Shown here in pieces: positions 1-6,307 of a stretch of DNA of 7,265 nucleotides; within the stretch, counting starts at the first letter, position 1; each line of letters starts with the position of its first letter. This DNA is from UKL13-2 sp040379385. GTDB lineage: Bacteria; Pseudomonadota; Gammaproteobacteria; Burkholderiales; Usitatibacteraceae. The notes under the pieces were generated by a model, which had not been told where the DNA came from, ran no database searches, and saw nothing but the letters and a program-made list of their open reading frames with translations. The DNA lies in NCBI GenBank assembly GCA_040379385.1, contig JBEILF010000123.1, positions 1 through 7,265 of the forward strand. Direction: 5' to 3'. The translations under genes were made by a program, and so were the position numbers.

Positions 1-182
1 ATTAGGCTCGTTTCTCGCTTGCTGTGGATGCGGGCTGCAGGTTGGCTCGTGGGCGATTGCACGGCAATGTTGCGCCTTGCTGCCGAAGCATAGCCCGCGA
101 TGCTGTGGTCGGTCAGGCAAAAAATCGCTCGCCTGTTCACCTACTCGCCCACTTTCGAGCGCGCCGCCGTTTACGGTTCAGG
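1..182. other. Unassigned left edge, no identifiable gene
   Basis: No gene can be named here. On the plus strand one frame is open from the window edge for 30 codons and ends in TAG at 91-93. Its hydrophobic tail (about ...MRAAGWLVGD...) could be the last part of a gene converging on amiC. On the minus strand a frame opens with GTG at 138-140, directly after an in-frame TAG, and runs off the edge, giving about 46 codons (VNRRAIFCLTD...). I recognise neither peptide. In particular I do not see the MutL N-terminal signature (LP...IAAGEVV), although mutL follows this kind of amidase gene in many proteobacteria. A hairpin described separately occupies part of the region. Sequence to the left would settle which frame, if any, is real. 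Confidence 0.25.
119..161 (-). terminator. Possible intrinsic terminator after amiC
   Basis: Read on the minus strand, CGCTCG (156-161) and CGAGCG (126-131) form a perfect 6-bp GC-rich inverted repeat. It is followed one base later by six T residues (119-124 on the plus strand are A). It begins about 20 bases past the amiC stop, the right place to end the tsaE-amiC transcript. The loop is long (24 bases), which weakens the case. A smaller CTCG/CGAG stem with an 8-base loop lies inside it but is not adjacent to the T run. Confidence 0.35.
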
Positions 183-1553
183 CTAGGCCCGCGCCAGCGC
201 CGGGTTTTTCTTGAAGTAGGTTCGCACACCATCCGCGATGGCGTCCGCCATCTTGTCTTGGTAAGTCACGTCGCGTAATTTGCGCTCTTCATCTGGGTTG
301 GAAATAAACGCGGTCTCAATCAAGATCGAGGGAATGTCCGGCGCCTTTAACACCGCAAATCCTGCCTGCTCAACTTGCGGTTTGTGCAACCGATTCACCT
401 CGACCAACTCGGACAAGACATAACGCCCTAACTTCAGGGAATCGTTAATCTGCGCAGTCGTCGACAGATCCAACAGAATCTGCGCCAAATTCGAGTCACG
501 GGTGCTCAAGTTAACACCGCCGATCAAGTCGGCATCATTCTCTTTGTTGGCGATCCACTTGGCGGCGGTAGATGTGGCACCGCGCTCAGACAGCGCGAAA
601 ACCGAAGAGCCGTTTGCCTGCGGATGGATGAAGGCGTCAGCATGGACGCTGATAAACAGATCGGCCTTCAGTCGGCGCGCCCTCTGTACTCTGTGATGTA
701 GGGGCACAAAATAATCTGCGTCTCTCGTGAGCGCAATACGAAAGCGCGCATCACTGTCGAGTTTGCCTTTCAGCAGGCGGGAAATCATCAACACAATATC
801 TTTTTCGCGCGTACCTTTCCTTCCAACAGCACCGGGATCTTCCCCGCCATGCCCTGGATCGACCACAACGGTGAACGGGCGCGGCGGCTTTCTGCCCGCA
901 ACAATCGTCGGTGCTTCCGGTGCCCTGGTGGAGTCTTTACCGATATCTTTACCTGCGTCCTTGGCGAGCCCTACCGAAGCCGGTTTGTCTGCGGATGGTG
1001 CCGACGTTGCACTTGCCATTTCGCTAGCTCTGCCGCCCTGCCGCAGCGGTGTCATTCCCTGGTTGGCGTCTTTATCGGATGCCGCGAACATTGCCGTGTC
1101 TTCGTTGAGCAGCGCCAGCATGGGGTCGACTGGTTTCGCGGGGTAGATATCGAGCATCAGCCTGTGACCAAACTCGCCGACCGGAGGGACGGCGAATACC
1201 TGCGGCAACACTTCGGTTCGCAGGTCGAGCACCACCCGTACCACGTTGGGGCGATTGATACCGACGCGGACCGCTCTAATGTACGGATCGTCGGCACCTA
1301 CTTTCGCGGCAAGCAGCTTTAGTGCGTCTCCAAGTTCGACGTTCTCGATGTCGAGAACCAGCCGTTCGGGGTCTTTGACAACAAAATGCTGGTACTTAAA
1401 ACCTGATGGCGCTTCGAAGGTGACCCGCGTGTACTCGTTGGCCGGCCAGACACGGGCGGCGCTAACTTTGGAAGGCAGCGCTGCGGCGGCAAGTAGCTGA
1501 CTTCCCACCAGCGGTAGCGCAGCCAAGCCACCGAGCAACTTCCGTCTCGTCAC
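183..1553 (-). CDS. amiC: N-acetylmuramoyl-L-alanine amidase, Tat-exported, AMIN + Amidase_3
   Basis: Periplasmic zinc amidase that cuts the amide bond between N-acetylmuramic acid and the stem peptide, splitting septal peptidoglycan during daughter-cell separation. From the GTG at 1553 it has 456 residues (E. coli AmiC about 417). In order: a twin-arginine signal (TRRKLLGG at 2-9, hydrophobic stretch, likely cleavage after VSA near residue 32); an AMIN septal-targeting domain (about 33-140, opening ARVWPANEYTRVTFE); a low-complexity Ala/Ser/Lys/Asp linker (about 141-225) longer than usual; and the Amidase_3 domain (about 227-450). Probable zinc and catalytic residues are H235 (DPGHGGEDPG), E250 (TREKD), H304 (SVHADAF) and E413 (ILIETAFISN). 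The helical insert around 355-385 matches the autoinhibitory segment that EnvC/NlpD-type activators relieve in this family. tsaE ends 11 bases upstream, so the two are probably cotranscribed. The start is uncertain: the frame stays open into tsaE as far as an ATG at 1778. A GTG at 1622 has AGGAG only 3 bases before it, and the GTG at 1553 has no clear ribosome site. All three keep the Tat motif. Identity is confident; amiC versus amiB naming rests on the Tat signal. Confidence 0.95.
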   Translation of the reverse strand: MTRRKLLGGLAALPLVGSQLLAAAALPSKVSAARVWPANEYTRVTFEAPSGFKYQHFVVKDPERLVLDIENVELGDALKLLAAKVGADDPYIRAVRVGINRPNVVRVVLDLRTEVLPQVFAVPPVGEFGHRLMLDIYPAKPVDPMLALLNEDTAMFAASDKDANQGMTPLRQGGRASEMASATSAPSADKPASVGLAKDAGKDIGKDSTRAPEAPTIVAGRKPPRPFTVVVDPGHGGEDPGAVGRKGTREKDIVLMISRLLKGKLDSDARFRIALTRDADYFVPLHHRVQRARRLKADLFISVHADAFIHPQANGSSVFALSERGATSTAAKWIANKENDADLIGGVNLSTRDSNLAQILLDLSTTAQINDSLKLGRYVLSELVEVNRLHKPQVEQAGFAVLKAPDIPSILIETAFISNPDEERKLRDVTYQDKMADAIADGVRTYFKKNPALARA

Positions 1554-1564
1554 TGCGATGCCGG

Positions 1565-2074
1565 TCAGGACAGTATTGCTTTCAGAAGCTTCTGCCCGAG
1601 TGTGCTGTGGGCGGTAAGACACATGCTCCTCGATGTCTCGCTGGATTGACAAGACGTTAGCTGTATCTCCAGATCGGCGGGAGACAACGGCACCCGCGCG
1701 CCTGACGCCTTCTCTGGCCATTCGATCAGAGAGATTGCCGATGCTGTTAACGAATCTCGAAAGCCTGCTTCGTGCCATTCGTTCGGATCCCTTAAACGAT
1801 AAAAATCAAAGTGATACAAGTTTAAGCTAGAAACTCTATAAACTTCAACCAAGGCGTAGGTTGGACTCTTTACCCTCCCCTCGTATCCGAGCGCCATCAG
1901 CACGCCGCGCACAAAGGTGGTCTTGCCCGCACCGAGGTCGCCGCGCAGGTAGATTGTGACCGGTAGTTCTCCCAACCGCCCGGCGAGGGCGATGCCGCGA
2001 GCCAATCCGTTGGCCGCCGCCATTGTCGCGGGTTCATCCGGTAATGTGATTGTCATCTGAGAAAGTTCACTCAT
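1565..2074 (-). CDS. tsaE: tRNA t6A37 threonylcarbamoyladenosine synthesis ATPase TsaE
   Basis: Cytosolic ATPase that works with TsaB and TsaD, which transfer threonylcarbamoyl from TsaC product onto A37 of ANN-decoding tRNAs. TsaE nucleotide hydrolysis resets the complex. From the ATG at 2074 it has 169 residues (E. coli about 153). Visible motifs: Walker A GDLGAGKTT at 45-53; SPTY at 70-73, the switch-like segment; YHFDFYRL at about 87-94; and the Walker B-like SLIEWPEKA with E118. The C-terminal part aligns in character with E. coli TsaE to the end, so the stop is credible. Starts at 2092, 2074 and 2056 are all ATG without a convincing Shine-Dalgarno. The 2056 start (MTITLPDEPAT) fits the usual family N-terminus best, and the 2092 start would overlap the first bases of divergent queG. 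amiC follows 11 bases downstream. The nnr (yjeF) gene that precedes tsaE in E. coli is absent here. Confidence 0.95.
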   Translation of the reverse strand: MSELSQMTITLPDEPATMAAANGLARGIALAGRLGELPVTIYLRGDLGAGKTTFVRGVLMALGYEGRVKSPTYALVEVYRVSSLNLYHFDFYRLRDPNEWHEAGFRDSLTASAISLIEWPEKASGARVPLSPADLEIQLTSCQSSETSRSMCLTAHSTLGQKLLKAILS

Positions 2075-2090
2075 CCGATAGACTGCCGTC

Positions 2091-3236
2091 ATGCAAGAAA
2101 TTGACTATTCGCCCGATTTTGCCGAATTTTCAGCTGCCCTCGCAGCCGACATAAAGAATTGGGGAATAGCGCTCGGCTTTCAAGAAGTGGGCATCACCGA
2201 CACCGACCTGTCGACCGAGGCGGCCCTGCTCGAACAATGGTTGGCGGCGGGCTTCCATGGAGGCATGGATTATATGGCGCGGCGCATTAAGGCCGATGGC
2301 GACGCCGACAGCGAACGCAAGACAGCCCCCCAGCGCAGCGTGCCCAAGGCGATCGTACCCGGTACCATTCGCATCATCACCACCCGTCTCAACTACGACA
2401 CACTTGCAGCGAAACACAGCTGGGCGGTAATGGATGACCCGTCGGCGGCGTTTATCTCACGATATGCCCTGGGTCGCGATTATCACAAGGTGGTGCGCAA
2501 CAAACTACAGTTGCTTGCTGAAAAGATTGCGGAAAAAGTGCCTGGTCTTTCGTATCGGGTGTTTGCCGATTCCGCGCCGGTTATGGAAGTTGCTCTGGCG
2601 ACAAAATCCGGTATCGGCTGGCGCGGCAAACATACGCTGCTACTAAATCGTTCGGCGGGCTCATTATTCTTCCTTGGCGAAATCTACATCAACCTACCCC
2701 TGCCGGTTGATTCACCTACCAGCGAGCACTGTGGCACCTGTACGCGCTGCATCGATATCTGCCCGACCAAAGCCATCGTCGCGCCCTACGTTGTTGACGC
2801 ACGGCGCTGCATCTCCTATCTCACCATCGAGAACAAGGACGCGATTCCCGTCGAGTTTCGCGAAGCCATCGGCAACCGCATCTACGGTTGCGACGACTGC
2901 CAGCTCACCTGCCCGTGGAACAAATTCGCGACGCCGACGGCGGAAAAAGATTTCGCCATTCGCCACCAACTAGATGACGTCACCCTCGCAGAACTGTGGG
3001 ATTGGGATGAAGCGACGTGGCTTCAGCGCATGGAAGGCAGCGCGATTCGACGCATCGGCTTCGAGCGTTGGCGGCGCAATTTGGCCGTTGCAATAGGTAA
3101 CGCACTGCGATCTGGAAGACTCGCCCTCGCCGAGGTTCAATCTCTACGCCAACGGCTCACTGCGTCGCGTGCATCGGCGACCGCATTGGTCGCCGAGCAC
3201 ATCGACTGGGCGCTATCTACGCCATCGACAAACTAG
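2091..3236 (+). CDS. queG: Epoxyqueuosine reductase QueG
   Basis: Cobalamin- and iron-sulfur-dependent reductase that converts epoxyqueuosine to queuosine at position 34 of tRNAs with GUN anticodons (Asp, Asn, His, Tyr), the last step of the pathway. The 381 residues match the E. coli enzyme in length. Conserved landmarks: GFQEVGITDTDL near 29-40; RYALGRDYHK at 124-133, typical of the cobalamin-binding part; FADSAPVME with D160 at the conserved aspartate proposed as proton donor; GWRGKHTLLLN near 176-186; and two 4Fe-4S motifs. The first motif has C214, C217, C220 and C224P; the second has C240, C267, C270 and C274P (YGCDDCQLTCPWN). The C-terminal part (about 290-375) is the HEAT-like tRNA-binding end with SAIRRIGFERWRRN. 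A stretch at about 65-85 is longer than in E. coli QueG. The gene starts 16 bases from the tsaE start used here, so any promoter must lie inside tsaE. TTGTCA at 2050-2055 is a possible -35 without a good -10. No Shine-Dalgarno precedes the ATG. Confidence 0.97.
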   Translation: MQEIDYSPDFAEFSAALAADIKNWGIALGFQEVGITDTDLSTEAALLEQWLAAGFHGGMDYMARRIKADGDADSERKTAPQRSVPKAIVPGTIRIITTRLNYDTLAAKHSWAVMDDPSAAFISRYALGRDYHKVVRNKLQLLAEKIAEKVPGLSYRVFADSAPVMEVALATKSGIGWRGKHTLLLNRSAGSLFFLGEIYINLPLPVDSPTSEHCGTCTRCIDICPTKAIVAPYVVDARRCISYLTIENKDAIPVEFREAIGNRIYGCDDCQLTCPWNKFATPTAEKDFAIRHQLDDVTLAELWDWDEATWLQRMEGSAIRRIGFERWRRNLAVAIGNALRSGRLALAEVQSLRQRLTASRASATALVAEHIDWALSTPSTN

Positions 3237-5149
3237 CGCAGCATGAATTGATTGACGCGCTTGACGAAACCTGCCGGGTCTTCGAGTTGACCGCCCTCGG
3301 CCAATAGCGATTGCTCGAACAAGATCAGGCTCAAGCTATCGAATGTTTCGGCCTCAACATTCGCCTTCAGTTTTTCCACCAGCGGGTGGGTCGGATTGAT
3401 CTCAAGAATCGGCTTCACCGCATTGACCTTCTGACCTGCCGCTTTCAGCAAGCGCTCGAGGTTGCCAGAGAGCTCGTGCTCGTCGACCACCAAACACGCT
3501 GGTGATTCAGTCAGGCGATGCGTTACGCGAACCTCTTTCACTTTTTCGGCGAGCGAGGTTTTGATTTTTTCCAGCAGCGGCTTCAGTTCATCCGCCGTTT
3601 TTTCCGCGGCCTTCTTTTCTTCATCGTCGGCCAGTGCGCCCAAGTCAAGATCACCCTTGGCAACCGACTGCAGCTTCTTGCCATCGAATTCATCAACCGA
3701 ACCCAACCACCATTCGTCGACCGATTCAGTTAGTAGCAACACTTCGATGCCCTTCTTCTTGAACACTTCCAAATGCGGACTATTCTGCGCGGCGGTGAGG
3801 CTGTCGGCGGTGACGTAGTAAATCTTTTCCTGGCCGTGCTTCATGCGCGACACGTAGTCGGCAAACGACACCGACTGGGTGCTGCCGGATTCATGCGTCG
3901 AATAGAAGCGCGCGAGTTTTGATACACGCTCCTTGTTGGCAAAGTCCTCGCCCATACCTTCTTTGAAGACGCGGCCAAACGCATCCCAAAACTTCGCGTA
4001 CTTATCCTTTTGGTTTTCTGCGAGATCTTCAAGCAGGCCGAGTACCTTCTTTACACAGCCGGAGCGAATCGCGTCGACATCTTTTGATTGTTGCAAAATT
4101 TCGCGCGAAACATTCAGCGGCAGGTCGTTTGAGTCAACCACACCTTTGACAAATCGCAGGTAACGCGGCAGCAGTTGCTCAGCGTCTTCCATGATGAACA
4201 CGCGACGAACGTACAGCTTCAACCCGTGCTTGCGCTCTCGATCAAACATATCAAACGGCGCTTTGGACGGTACGTACAACAGCTCGGTGTATTCCTGACG
4301 CCCTTCCACTTTGGCGTGTGTCCATGCCAGCGGCGGCTGCCAATCATGCGAGACGTGCTTGTAGAACTCCTGATACTGCTCGTCGGTGATGTCCGCTTTG
4401 GCGCGTGTCCAAATCGCGTTGGCTTGATTTATCGTTTCATCTTCGTCACGCGTGACCTGAGCCTTGGCCTCTTCATCCCATTCAGACTTTTTCATCACAA
4501 TGGGAAGTTGAATGTGATCGGAGTATTTGCGAATCACGCTCTTGATGCGCCAGTCATCGAGAAACTCTTTGGCGTCGTCCTTGAGGTGCAGAACAATCTC
4601 CGTCCCGCGCCCGGCTTTTTCAATTGCCTCAAGCGTGAATTCGCCGTCTCCGGTTGATTCCCAACGTACACCGTCTGCGGCGCTGGTGCCAGCCCGCCGC
4701 GACATCAAGGTGACGCGGTCTGCGACGATAAACGCCGAGTAGAAACCAACACCAAACTGGCCAATCAAGTTGGCGTCCTTTTGTTGGTCGCCAGACAACT
4801 TCGAGAAAAATTCCTTGGTTCCTGACTTTGCGATCGTGCCAATATTGGCCACTATCTCATCGCGGGACATACCGATCCCATTGTCGGAAATGGTCAGCGT
4901 GCCGGCCGCTTTGTCGAAGCCGACACGGATTTTCAATTCAGCATCGTTCTCGAATAACGCCGGTGTTGTCACCGCTTCAAAACGCAGCTTATCGGCGGCG
5001 TCGGATGCGTTTGAAATCAGCTCGCGAAGGAATATTTCGCGGTTGGAATACAGTGAATGAATCATCAGCTGAAGCAGCTGTTTCACTTCGGTCTGGAATG
5101 CGCGGGTCTCTTTGCCGCCGTCGACGACAGGCTTTTCCATGGTGGTCAT
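3233..5149 (-). CDS. htpG: Molecular chaperone HtpG (bacterial Hsp90)
   Basis: Cytosolic ATP-dependent chaperone that acts as a homodimer, remodelling client proteins late in folding with DnaK. From the ATG at 5149 it has 638 residues (E. coli 624). The N-terminal GHKL ATPase domain (about 13-225) shows IFLRELISNASDA with catalytic E43 and N47, the SDNGIGM loop with D89, and the GQFGVGFYSAF ATP lid (130-140) followed by RGTEI. The middle domain (about 235-500) contains LNVSREILQQ with R349, equivalent to the arginine that contacts ATP gamma-phosphate in Hsp90s. The C-terminal dimerisation domain (about 520-638) includes SPACLVVDEHE. There is no eukaryotic MEEVD tail, as expected. The start is supported by GGGAG at 5160-5164, ten bases upstream. 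A longer reading from TTG at 5200 would add 17 residues lying in the leader. A heat-shock promoter candidate lies 52-77 bases upstream of the start. Its stop overlaps the queG stop on the opposite strand. The sequence is complete with no broken motif. Confidence 0.98.
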   Translation of the reverse strand: MTTMEKPVVDGGKETRAFQTEVKQLLQLMIHSLYSNREIFLRELISNASDAADKLRFEAVTTPALFENDAELKIRVGFDKAAGTLTISDNGIGMSRDEIVANIGTIAKSGTKEFFSKLSGDQQKDANLIGQFGVGFYSAFIVADRVTLMSRRAGTSAADGVRWESTGDGEFTLEAIEKAGRGTEIVLHLKDDAKEFLDDWRIKSVIRKYSDHIQLPIVMKKSEWDEEAKAQVTRDEDETINQANAIWTRAKADITDEQYQEFYKHVSHDWQPPLAWTHAKVEGRQEYTELLYVPSKAPFDMFDRERKHGLKLYVRRVFIMEDAEQLLPRYLRFVKGVVDSNDLPLNVSREILQQSKDVDAIRSGCVKKVLGLLEDLAENQKDKYAKFWDAFGRVFKEGMGEDFANKERVSKLARFYSTHESGSTQSVSFADYVSRMKHGQEKIYYVTADSLTAAQNSPHLEVFKKKGIEVLLLTESVDEWWLGSVDEFDGKKLQSVAKGDLDLGALADDEEKKAAEKTADELKPLLEKIKTSLAEKVKEVRVTHRLTESPACLVVDEHELSGNLERLLKAAGQKVNAVKPILEINPTHPLVEKLKANVEAETFDSLSLILFEQSLLAEGGQLEDPAGFVKRVNQFMLR

Positions 5150-5182
5150 TGCTGGTTTTCTCCCAAGATTACAATTCACAAA

Positions 5183-5192
5183 CAAACGTTTG
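5183..5192. repeat. Perfect 10-bp palindrome in htpG leader
   Basis: CAAACGTTTG is its own reverse complement. It lies between the proposed heat-shock promoter and the htpG ribosome site, at about the 5' end of the predicted transcript. It partly overlaps a second short inverted repeat (TTTGC, 3 bases, GCAAA at 5189-5201), so the two could not form as hairpins together. It could be an operator or chance; nothing here identifies a cognate regulator. Confidence 0.25.
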
Positions 5193-5200
5193 CGCTGCAA

Positions 5201-5226
5201 ATTTGGGCGGTCGCGCGGTTTTCAAG
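5201..5226 (-). promoter_or_regulatory. Candidate sigma-32 (RpoH) heat-shock promoter of htpG
   Basis: On the minus strand CTTGAAA (5220-5226) is followed after 11 bases by GCCCAAAT (5201-5208). The known RpoH consensus is roughly CTTGAAA, 11-16 bases, CCCCATnT, so the -35 is a perfect match and the -10 is close. Transcription would begin near 5194, giving a leader of about 45 bases before the ATG at 5149, with the ribosome site in it. Heat-shock control of htpG is established in E. coli, which supports the call. It lies in the 104-base gap after the TraB/GumN gene. Confidence 0.7.
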
Positions 5227-5252
5227 CCCCCAATCCCGCAATCCCCGAGCCC
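5227..5252 (-). other. G-quadruplex-forming motif abutting htpG -35
   Basis: The minus strand carries four G runs of 3, 4, 3 and 5 bases separated by loops of 3 (CTC), 5 (ATTGC) and 3 (ATT) bases. This satisfies the standard four-run, loops 1-7 quadruplex pattern. The last run touches the CTTGAAA of the proposed heat-shock promoter with no gap. The first run lies one base past the stop codon of the TraB/GumN gene. The pattern is directly visible. Whether it folds, in DNA or in read-through RNA from upstream, is inference. Confidence 0.6.
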
Positions 5253-5253
5253 G

Positions 5254-6279
5254 CTAAAGCTGGCGAACCTTATAACCCTTTTCCTTGAGTAAACTCACCA
5301 AACCTCGTTCGCCGACAAGATGAAGCGAACCCACCGCCACGAAGTGTACCTCGCCGCTGGCCAGATACCCCTCGATGTTTTGCATCATGGCAGGATGCCG
5401 CCCCCACAGCAAGATTTGATTCAGCCGCTCGGTCTCGCGCTGATCACGCGTTGCTTCGTGAGCCAAATCCATCATCAGCTTAGCGTCTCCCAACTGCCAC
5501 GCATTCACAATACCCGTCACTTGATCCGCAGACTGCCCGCGCTCAATGGTGCTGAGTGTATTGTCAAGAAACGCTTCTTGCAGGCTTGCCGACATATTCG
5601 TCAACAACTTGATCTGCGCCGTTGCGCTCTCTAACTGTAGTAGCGGCTTCTTCTCTCGCTTTGCCTGATGAATCAGCGCCAAGTCCAGCCCGGACGCCAT
5701 GTCATAGCCGAGCGCTACATACTCGACAATTGGCAACATGCCGCCAAGCATCACCGGTCGCATCGAGGCGACGTTGGCAAATGGAATCTTGCGTTTTTCA
5801 AGCTGGGTCTTCAGTCGTGCCAGCAGCGCCGGTGAGATATGTTTGTCGATCGTCTCACCCTTTGGGTAATCGACCAACTTTGCGATCTCGGCTCCACCGG
5901 ACTGGTCGGTAACATCGGCTTCTACGACAATTTTGCTCGACTGCATGAGTGCGTTTTGCACCGGCACCGGCAGCGGATAGAAGCTCGGTTTGCCGACGTG
6001 GATGGTGCCAAACAAATACAAAGTGTTACCGCCGTTTTTGGGCTTCACCTCCCAGAGCAATCCGCGCATGGCGTCAGCGCGGGGCGTGACTTTTGTCGCC
6101 TGACTCTTTGTTGGATCATAGTCCGCCAAATACGCTGCAGGCCCAGCGCCTGCCGTCACTTTGGCGCTAGCTGCTTGCGCAGAGGCGGGCGTGGCCACAC
6201 TCGCCCAGCCGAAGACGGCCAGTGTCGAGCTAGCGGCAAGAGTGGAGATGAAAAGGCTCGCAACGCGAAAAAATGTCAT
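5254..6279 (-). CDS. TraB/GumN family exported protein
   Basis: A 341-residue member of the TraB/GumN (PrgY, Tiki-like) family; E. coli YbaP belongs to the same family. Eukaryotic Tiki members are metalloproteases. The bacterial role is poorly known, so no function is asserted. The N-terminus has a hydrophobic signal segment (about 5-28) with likely cleavage near ASA at 32-34, so it is probably periplasmic or secreted. Family landmarks: GLLWEV near 73-78; the first GxxH motif LFGTIHVG (89-96); an acidic VVEAD at 118-122; GYDMASGLD at 191-199; QLES with E217; and the second histidine motif VAVGSLHLVGERGL (314-327, H320). These histidines and glutamates are the conserved putative metal ligands, and all are present, so the gene looks intact. 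The ATG at 6279 has a weak GGG seven bases upstream. It precedes htpG by 104 bases on the same strand with no visible terminator, so read-through into htpG is possible. A PhnD-like gene diverges on the other side. Confidence 0.88.
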   Translation of the reverse strand: MTFFRVASLFISTLAASSTLAVFGWASVATPASAQAASAKVTAGAGPAAYLADYDPTKSQATKVTPRADAMRGLLWEVKPKNGGNTLYLFGTIHVGKPSFYPLPVPVQNALMQSSKIVVEADVTDQSGGAEIAKLVDYPKGETIDKHISPALLARLKTQLEKRKIPFANVASMRPVMLGGMLPIVEYVALGYDMASGLDLALIHQAKREKKPLLQLESATAQIKLLTNMSASLQEAFLDNTLSTIERGQSADQVTGIVNAWQLGDAKLMMDLAHEATRDQRETERLNQILLWGRHPAMMQNIEGYLASGEVHFVAVGSLHLVGERGLVSLLKEKGYKVRQL

Positions 6280-6307
6280 TTATCAACCCAATAATGATGA
6301 TCGCGTG

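Noticed and set aside
1111..1130. Possible frameshift in the AmiC linker
   Set aside because: The frame runs uninterrupted from the Tat signal through AMIN to the catalytic domain. The linker is merely longer and low in complexity.
849..1322. Plus-strand open frame of 157 codons opposite amiC
   Set aside because: It lies wholly antisense to the well-supported AmiC AMIN domain and linker, its product is Cys/Arg/His-rich with no family resemblance, and GC-rich codon bias readily opens such frames.
3462..3818. Plus-strand Ser/Phe-rich frame of 118 codons opposite htpG
   Set aside because: The Ser/Phe-rich product is what the antisense of Lys/Glu-rich HtpG codons gives. There is no recognisable domain or ribosome site.
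4175..4657. Plus-strand frame of 160 codons opposite htpG
   Set aside because: It is antisense to the conserved HtpG N-terminal and middle domains, and the translated product matches no family I recognise.
5150..5200. N-terminal 17-residue extension of HtpG from TTG at 5200
   Set aside because: It would start beside the predicted transcription start, lacks a ribosome site, and adds residues absent from the family. The ATG at 5149 has GGGAG ten bases upstream.
4828..5292. Plus-strand frame of 154 codons spanning the htpG start and leader
   Set aside because: It crosses coding sequence, promoter and the TraB/GumN 3' end with an Arg/Ser-rich product, typical of a chance shadow frame.
5839..6294. 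Plus-strand frame of 151 codons opposite the TraB/GumN gene
   Set aside because: The minus-strand protein carries both GxxH motifs and a signal peptide; the plus-strand product is featureless and Arg/Cys-rich.
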